Source: Kluyvera cryocrescens NBRC 102467 (GTDB lineage: Bacteria > Pseudomonadota > Gammaproteobacteria > Enterobacterales > Enterobacteriaceae). Taken from it: a stretch of 64,000 nucleotides of DNA. The notes below the pieces were generated by a model. The model was not told the DNA's origin and ran no database searches. It was given only the letters and a program-made list of their open reading frames with translations. Below, piece by piece: positions 59,905-64,000 of the stretch. Position 1 is the stretch's first letter. Each line of letters starts with the position of its first letter. The position numbers were made by a program, and so were the translations under genes. The stretch is taken from NCBI RefSeq assembly GCF_001571285.1, contig NZ_BCTM01000001.1, positions 341,503 to 405,502 on the forward strand, read 5' to 3'.

Positions 59905-60549
59905 TCATTCCGTGGCGCGACGGAAGGTCAGATTATAGCGCCATGGGCCAACCTGAGGATGGCTGCCCGCTTTGAGCGGTAAAATAGCATGATAAAAGAG
60001 CCGTGACTCACCGCCCCATACCACGATATCACCGTGTTCCAGCCACACGCGCTGAAGCGGATCGGTACGTTTCAGGCCACCAAACTGAAAGGTCGCAGGC
60101 AAACCGAGCGAGACGGAGACAATTGGGGCGTCCAGCCGCGCCTCATCTTTGTCCTGATGCAGCGACAGCTTTGCCCCGGGCTGGTAGCGGTTAATCAGGC
60201 AGGCATCAGGGTCAAACGCCGGATAGCCCGCGTGGCTCGCCGCGGCTTGGGCGAGCGTGCGAAAACAGTCTGGCATTGCGGGCCACGGTTTTCCGGTCAG
60301 CGGATCGACGGCGGCATAGCAGTAACCGTGCCGGTCTGTACTCCAGCCATACGGGCCGCAATTGGTCATCGCCACCGACATGGTATAACCGCCTGGAGTC
60401 ACCATCTGGCGAAAAGGGGAAATGGCAGCCACCTGTGCAATGGTAGCAAACAGTACCGCACTCTGCTCGCGCGCCTGGCGGCGAAGAATCACCGCACCGG
60501 GCGCCAGCGGTTCTGACCAAGGCATTTCATCAGCAAACAGATCCAGCAT
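59905..60549 (-). CDS. alkB: DNA oxidative demethylase AlkB
   Basis: Fe(II)/2-oxoglutarate dioxygenase that removes 1-methyladenine and 3-methylcytosine lesions. 214 residues. Iron ligands H131, D133 (LHQDKDE) and H187 (FYHAIL) and the 2-oxoglutarate arginines R204 and R210 (WRYNLTFR) are all present at E. coli numbering. Its ATG overlaps the ada stop by one base, so translation is coupled in the ada-alkB operon of the adaptive response. Confidence 0.96.
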   Translation of the reverse strand: MLDLFADEMPWSEPLAPGAVILRRQAREQSAVLFATIAQVAAISPFRQMVTPGGYTMSVAMTNCGPYGWSTDRHGYCYAAVDPLTGKPWPAMPDCFRTLAQAAASHAGYPAFDPDACLINRYQPGAKLSLHQDKDEARLDAPIVSVSLGLPATFQFGGLKRTDPLQRVWLEHGDIVVWGGESRLFYHAILPLKAGSHPQVGPWRYNLTFRRATE

Positions 60550-61604
60550 CAGCGCTCCTTTTCTCGTTGTAGAAGTGCCGCTTTACGCGCCACGCCCCAG
60601 CGATAGCCAGAAAGAGAACCATCGCCACGCACAACCCGGTGGCATGGCACCAGAATAGCCAGCCGATTTGCTGCACAGGCGCTGGCCACCGCCCGCACTG
60701 CCTGTGGATTCCCCATGCTTTGAGCGACCTGCTGATAGCTGCGCGTCTCTCCCGCCGGTATAGCGCGCAAAGCCTGCCATACCTGCTGTTGGAATGCGGT
60801 GCCGCGAATGTCTAAGGGTAATGATAATGATGCCACCGGTTGATTGAGGCTGGTGATAACCTCGGCGATTTGCAGGCTGAAGGCCGCATCAGCCGGTAGG
60901 CAGCGCGCCGCAGGTAAGCTGCGCTGTAGTTCATCCACCAGCGCTGAATCATCATCCCCCAGCAGCACGGCGCAAATCCCACGTTCGCTTATTGCCACCA
61001 GACAGCGCCCCAGTGAGCACTCACCTGTCGCATAGTGTATCTCTGCCGCTTTGCCGCCCTGTCGATAGCTTTTCGCCGTCATGCCGAGCATGTCATCAGC
61101 ATGCCGATAATAGCTGCTACTGGTTGGAAATCCGGCCGCCAGCACCGCGTGCGTGACGGTTTCGCCCTCAGTTAACGTTTCGCGTAAGCGCCGCGCACGC
61201 CACGCCTGCTGCCAGCCTTTCGGCGTCATACCGGTGATTGATTTGAACATGCGATGGAAATGATATGGACTGACCGCAACAGCCTGAGCAAGCGCGTCCA
61301 GCGTCAGCGGAGTTTCCTGCTCCAGCAATCGGCAGGCATAGGCAACCTTATCAATTTTCTGCTGTTCAGGCGTGAGCGCTGTAGGCTGACAGCGTTTACA
61401 GGGGCGAAATCCGGCGGCCAATGCCGCATCGGCATTGGGATAGAAACGCACGTTGCGCCGTAGCGCATGACGGGCGCGACAGGACGGACGGCAAAAAATA
61501 CCGGTCGTTTGCACCGCAAAGACGAATTGACCATCCGCATCGTCGCGGCGGTCGAGGACCGCTTGCCAGCGATCTTCGTCGGTATGTAGCGTGTGAGATG
61601 TCAT
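60549..61604 (-). CDS. ada: Ada methyltransferase/transcriptional activator
   Basis: Bifunctional adaptive-response protein. The N-terminal zinc domain repairs methylphosphotriesters through Cys38, with C38, C42, C69 and C72 as ligands (FCRPSCRAR, PCKRCQP). An AraC-type DNA-binding region follows (about 85-180), then the C-terminal O6-methylguanine methyltransferase with its acceptor cysteine in VPCHRVVRGDGS. 351 residues, close to 354 in E. coli. A conserved Ada box lies upstream within the end of apbE. Confidence 0.96.
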   Translation of the reverse strand: MTSHTLHTDEDRWQAVLDRRDDADGQFVFAVQTTGIFCRPSCRARHALRRNVRFYPNADAALAAGFRPCKRCQPTALTPEQQKIDKVAYACRLLEQETPLTLDALAQAVAVSPYHFHRMFKSITGMTPKGWQQAWRARRLRETLTEGETVTHAVLAAGFPTSSSYYRHADDMLGMTAKSYRQGGKAAEIHYATGECSLGRCLVAISERGICAVLLGDDDSALVDELQRSLPAARCLPADAAFSLQIAEVITSLNQPVASLSLPLDIRGTAFQQQVWQALRAIPAGETRSYQQVAQSMGNPQAVRAVASACAANRLAILVPCHRVVRGDGSLSGYRWGVARKAALLQREKER

Positions 61605-61669
61605 AACAGGCTCCTCCCTTTAGTGTAACCATCACTGTGCCCAAAGGGAGGAATTAAAAAACCCACAAT

Positions 61670-61683
61670 CTTGCTTTTTAATT
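61670..61683 (-). promoter_or_regulatory. Ada box of the ada-alkB operon
   Basis: The minus strand reads AATTAAAAAGCAAG followed by ATTGTGGGTTTTT, closely like the E. coli ada site AATTAAAGCGCAAGATTG. The central AAAGCGCA is AAAAGCAA here, so the box is slightly divergent. It overlaps the apbE stop codon region. Confidence 0.75.
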
Positions 61684-62730
61684 TTTCCCGCCGACGAGGA
61701 ATGTCTTGAACTGCGGCGACATCCAGGTGGTGAAACCATCGCCATCTTTCATAATCATGTATACCGCCAACCCGTACTCACGAACAACCTGCTGGGCTTT
61801 TTGCGGGCCAAGCACCATTAAACCGGTATCCCAGCCATCGGCTTCCAGGGCGGTTGGCGCAATGACCGTCACCGAGACCAGCTTATGGGTAATTGGCCGC
61901 CCGGTTTGCGGGTCGATAACGTGTGAGATCCGCTGGCCGTCGAGCTCGTAGTAGTTACGATAGCTGCCGGATGTACTAATCCCGTGGCCGTTAATATCAA
62001 CGATGGCCTGCACCGCGTTTTCCCGGTCCGTGGGCTTTTGTATCGCCACTCGCCAAGGCTGTCCCTCGGCGTTCATACCACGGCTCACCAACGCGCCGCC
62101 AACCGAAACCAGATAACGAGAGATCCCTTCTTCGGTCATCAATCGTGCCAGATGATCGGCCGCATAGCCTTCACCAACGGTGGAGAGATCGACATACAGA
62201 TCGGGGATCGATTTTTGCAAATACTGCCGGCCTGAACGGTTAATCACCGAGAGAAACGCGAGCCCGGTACGCGCTTTAGCGGCATCAATTTGCGCCTGGG
62301 TCGGGGTTTTGACCGGCTGTTTATCCGGGCCAAAGCCCCACAGATTAACCAGCGGGCCGACGGTGATATCCATGGCCCCCTGCGTTTTATAGCCGATACG
62401 CAGCGACTCAGTGACAATATCCGCCATGGCTTCATTAACTGGCCACGGGGTCATGCTGTTGGAATGGTTAAAGCGCATCAGGGCGGAGTCATTTTTCCAC
62501 GTTGATAGCAACTGATCGTCAGCGTCGAGCTGTTGTTGCACTTTTTGTCGGAGATCTTCCGCCCGCGCGTTATCCATTCCCACTACGCTAACGCGCCAGA
62601 ATGTGCCCATGGTTTTGCCTTCAAGCACGGTCGCCACCGCTTTTGGCGCCGGGGGAGCGCTGGCGTTATCGCAGCCAGCCAGCAGTAAAACGACGCTTAC
62701 CAGCGCCACACGTAACAATGTCATTTCCAT
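61678..62730 (-). CDS. apbE: FAD:protein FMN transferase ApbE
   Basis: Periplasmic lipoprotein that attaches FMN covalently to threonine residues of proteins such as NqrB, NqrC and RnfG. 350 residues; lipobox LLAGC with Cys20 followed by Asp, which favours inner-membrane retention. ApbE signatures: GTFWRVSVVG, AMDITVGPLVNLWGFGP, DLSTVGEGYAADHL, YLVSVGGALVSRG, and ALEADGWDTGLMVLG, where the conserved metal-site aspartate is present. Upstream of ada, downstream of ompC. Confidence 0.95.
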   Translation of the reverse strand: MEMTLLRVALVSVVLLLAGCDNASAPPAPKAVATVLEGKTMGTFWRVSVVGMDNARAEDLRQKVQQQLDADDQLLSTWKNDSALMRFNHSNSMTPWPVNEAMADIVTESLRIGYKTQGAMDITVGPLVNLWGFGPDKQPVKTPTQAQIDAAKARTGLAFLSVINRSGRQYLQKSIPDLYVDLSTVGEGYAADHLARLMTEEGISRYLVSVGGALVSRGMNAEGQPWRVAIQKPTDRENAVQAIVDINGHGISTSGSYRNYYELDGQRISHVIDPQTGRPITHKLVSVTVIAPTALEADGWDTGLMVLGPQKAQQVVREYGLAVYMIMKDGDGFTTWMSPQFKTFLVGGKN

Positions 62731-62791
62731 CCGTTATTACCCTCCTGCAATCGGCGCAAGAGTACACTAATTCACTAAATTCCGGCATAAA

Positions 62792-62815
62792 AAAAGGGGC
62801 CAAATGGCCCCTTTT
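62792..62815 (-). terminator. ompC terminator
   Basis: AAAAGGGGCCA-AA-TGGCCCCTTTT stem; A8 on the plus-strand left side gives the T-run for ompC on the minus strand. Confidence 0.92.
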
Positions 62816-62831
62816 CGCGGTGTTAACAGTA

Positions 62832-64000
62832 TTAGAACTGGTAAACTATACCCAGTGCAACGATGTTATCGGTAGAGATACCGGCTGCAGTGGTGAAGTC
62901 GTTTTTGTCCAGCAGGTTGATTTTGTAGTCAACGTAGGTAGACATGTTTTTGTTGAAGTAGTAAGTCGCACCTACATCAACATATTTCAGCAGATCCTGG
63001 TCGCCGTAGTTGCCGCCAGCAACACCGTTGTCGATGTTTTTGCCTTTAGACTGCAGGTAAGCGATGGATGGACGCAGACCGAAGTCGAACTGGTACTGTG
63101 CAACCACTTCGAAGTTCTGAGCTTTGTCAGCATAACCGTAAACGCCAGCGTTCGGGGAACCACCGAAACGAGTTGCGTTGTAAGTCTGGGTGTACTGCGC
63201 TGCCAGATAGATGTTGTTAGCGTCGTATTTCACGCCACCAGAATAGGTTTCAGCACGATCGCCGCTACCGTAGATTTCGCTGGTGCCAGTCTGAACGCCT
63301 GCATCATTTTTGATTGCGAAGGAGCTGTTGTTCTGATCGGTGGTACGTTTGGAGGAGGAGATTGCACCACCAACGCTGAAGCCTGCACCGATGTCATAAG
63401 TGATGGAACCGCCGAAGCCGTCACCGTTCTGTTTCAGAGCCTGACGACCGTTAGCCGTTGCGCCTTCACCAGAAACGCTGCCGTTTTTACCCTGATACTG
63501 CAGAGCAAAGTTCAGACCATCAACCAGACCGAAGAAGTCGGTGTTACGGTAGGTCGCAACGCCGTTAGCACGGGATTGCATGAAGTTGTCGGAACCGTAG
63601 GTGTCGCCGCCGAATTCTGGCAGAACGTCAGTCCAGGAAGTAACGTCGTAAACAACGCCGTAGTTACGACCGTAGTCGAAAGAACCAGCGTCAGCAACGC
63701 GGATACCAGCGAAGCCCACACGAGTCCACGCCTGATCAGAAGAACCTTCGGTGTTGTTCGCCTGAACGTTGTATTCCCACTGGCCGTAACCGGTCAGCTG
63801 ATCGTTAACCTGAGTTTCACCTTTGAAGCCCAGACGAACGTAAGACTGGTCGCCGTCGTTACCGTTGTCGCTAGAGAAATAGTGCAGGCCGTCGACTTTA
63901 CCGTACAGATCTAATTTGTTGCCATCTTTGTTATAAATTTCAGCCGCATTTGCTGCGCCCGCTACCAGCAGAGCTGGTACCAGGAGGGACAGTACTTTAA
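62832..64000 (-). CDS. ompC: Outer-membrane porin OmpC/OmpK36 (5' end outside window)
   Basis: General trimeric porin. The frame is open to the window edge; only the first two codons and one base are missing (the visible part begins [18 protein letters not shown], then mature [16 protein letters not shown]). Loop 3 reads [16 protein letters not shown] without the GD insertion known in carbapenem-resistant strains. It is closest to OmpK36 of Klebsiella in remembered segments. A long loop around [18 protein letters not shown] differs from OmpK36. The C-terminus YQF is the barrel signature. A long opposite-strand open frame here is a codon-bias shadow. Confidence 0.95.
   Translation of the reverse strand, partial: KVLSLLVPALLVAGAANAAEIYNKDGNKLDLYGKVDGLHYFSSDNGNDGDQSYVRLGFKGETQVNDQLTGYGQWEYNVQANNTEGSSDQAWTRVGFAGIRVADAGSFDYGRNYGVVYDVTSWTDVLPEFGGDTYGSDNFMQSRANGVATYRNTDFFGLVDGLNFALQYQGKNGSVSGEGATANGRQALKQNGDGFGGSITYDIGAGFSVGGAISSSKRTTDQNNSSFAIKNDAGVQTGTSEIYGSGDRAETYSGGVKYDANNIYLAAQYTQTYNATRFGGSPNAGVYGYADKAQNFEVVAQYQFDFGLRPSIAYLQSKGKNIDNGVAGGNYGDQDLLKYVDVGATYYFNKNMSTYVDYKINLLDKNDFTTAAGISTDNIVALGIVYQF

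Noticed and set aside
62601..63914. 437-residue open frame antisense to ompC
   Set aside because: Exact shadow of the strongly codon-biased porin gene; no start signal or recognisable domain.

Overview
The window is an enterobacterial chromosome segment. Gene order follows the E. coli K-12 mgl-to-ompC region (mglB-galS-yeiB-folE-yeiG / cirA-lysP-yeiE-yeiH-nfo / fruAKB / setB-yeiW-efpL / yeiQ-yeiR-lpxT-mepS-pdeN / yejABEF-yejG-bcr-rsuA-radD / rplY-yejKLM-proL / eco-mqo / yojI-alkB-ada-apbE-ompC). Most proteins resemble E. coli counterparts I recall nearly full length. A polygalacturonase of the PehX type beside rplY (a gene used as a marker for Klebsiella oxytoca), an OmpK36-like porin, and the lack of narP-ccm-nap between proL and eco point to Klebsiella, most likely the K. 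oxytoca group or a close relative. This is inference; no database was searched.

Layout. 1-4.7 kb: galactose uptake (mgl), its repressor galS, yeiB and folE. 4.8-11 kb: yeiG, then an accessory uronide locus (an AraC regulator divergent from DUF2264-LacY-type symporter-GH88) absent from K-12. The DUF2264 gene carries a single-base frameshift. 11-17.9 kb: cirA, lysP, yeiE/yeiH and nfo. 18-21.8 kb: the fructose PTS operon fruBKA with two Cra operators. 22-29.1 kb: setB, yeiW, efpL, a divergent uxuA/yeiQ pair, yeiR and lpxT. 29.5-37.7 kb: mepS, pdeN, yejABEF and yejG. 38-43.5 kb: bcr, rsuA, radD, blc and a DUF523-DUF1722 (YbgA-type) gene. 43.6-49.6 kb: rplY, pehX with a KdgR-like box, yejK, yejL, pbgA and tRNA-Pro(GGG). 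49.6-52.8 kb: an AT-rich accessory patch with a repeat-containing exported protein, a CatB-type acetyltransferase and a periplasmic PLD-type nuclease. 52.9-64 kb: eco, mqo, a sulP/mgtE insertion, yojI, ada-alkB, apbE and the 5'-truncated ompC.

A theme runs through the insertions relative to K-12. The GH88 locus, uxuA beside yeiQ, and pehX all concern uronic acid polymers or their monomers. GH88 would release unsaturated uronate from imported oligosaccharides. UxuA and YeiQ can take fructuronate/mannonate to KDG. PehX would attack polygalacturonate outside the cytoplasm. No CRISPR array, complete insertion sequence, prophage or rRNA gene was seen.
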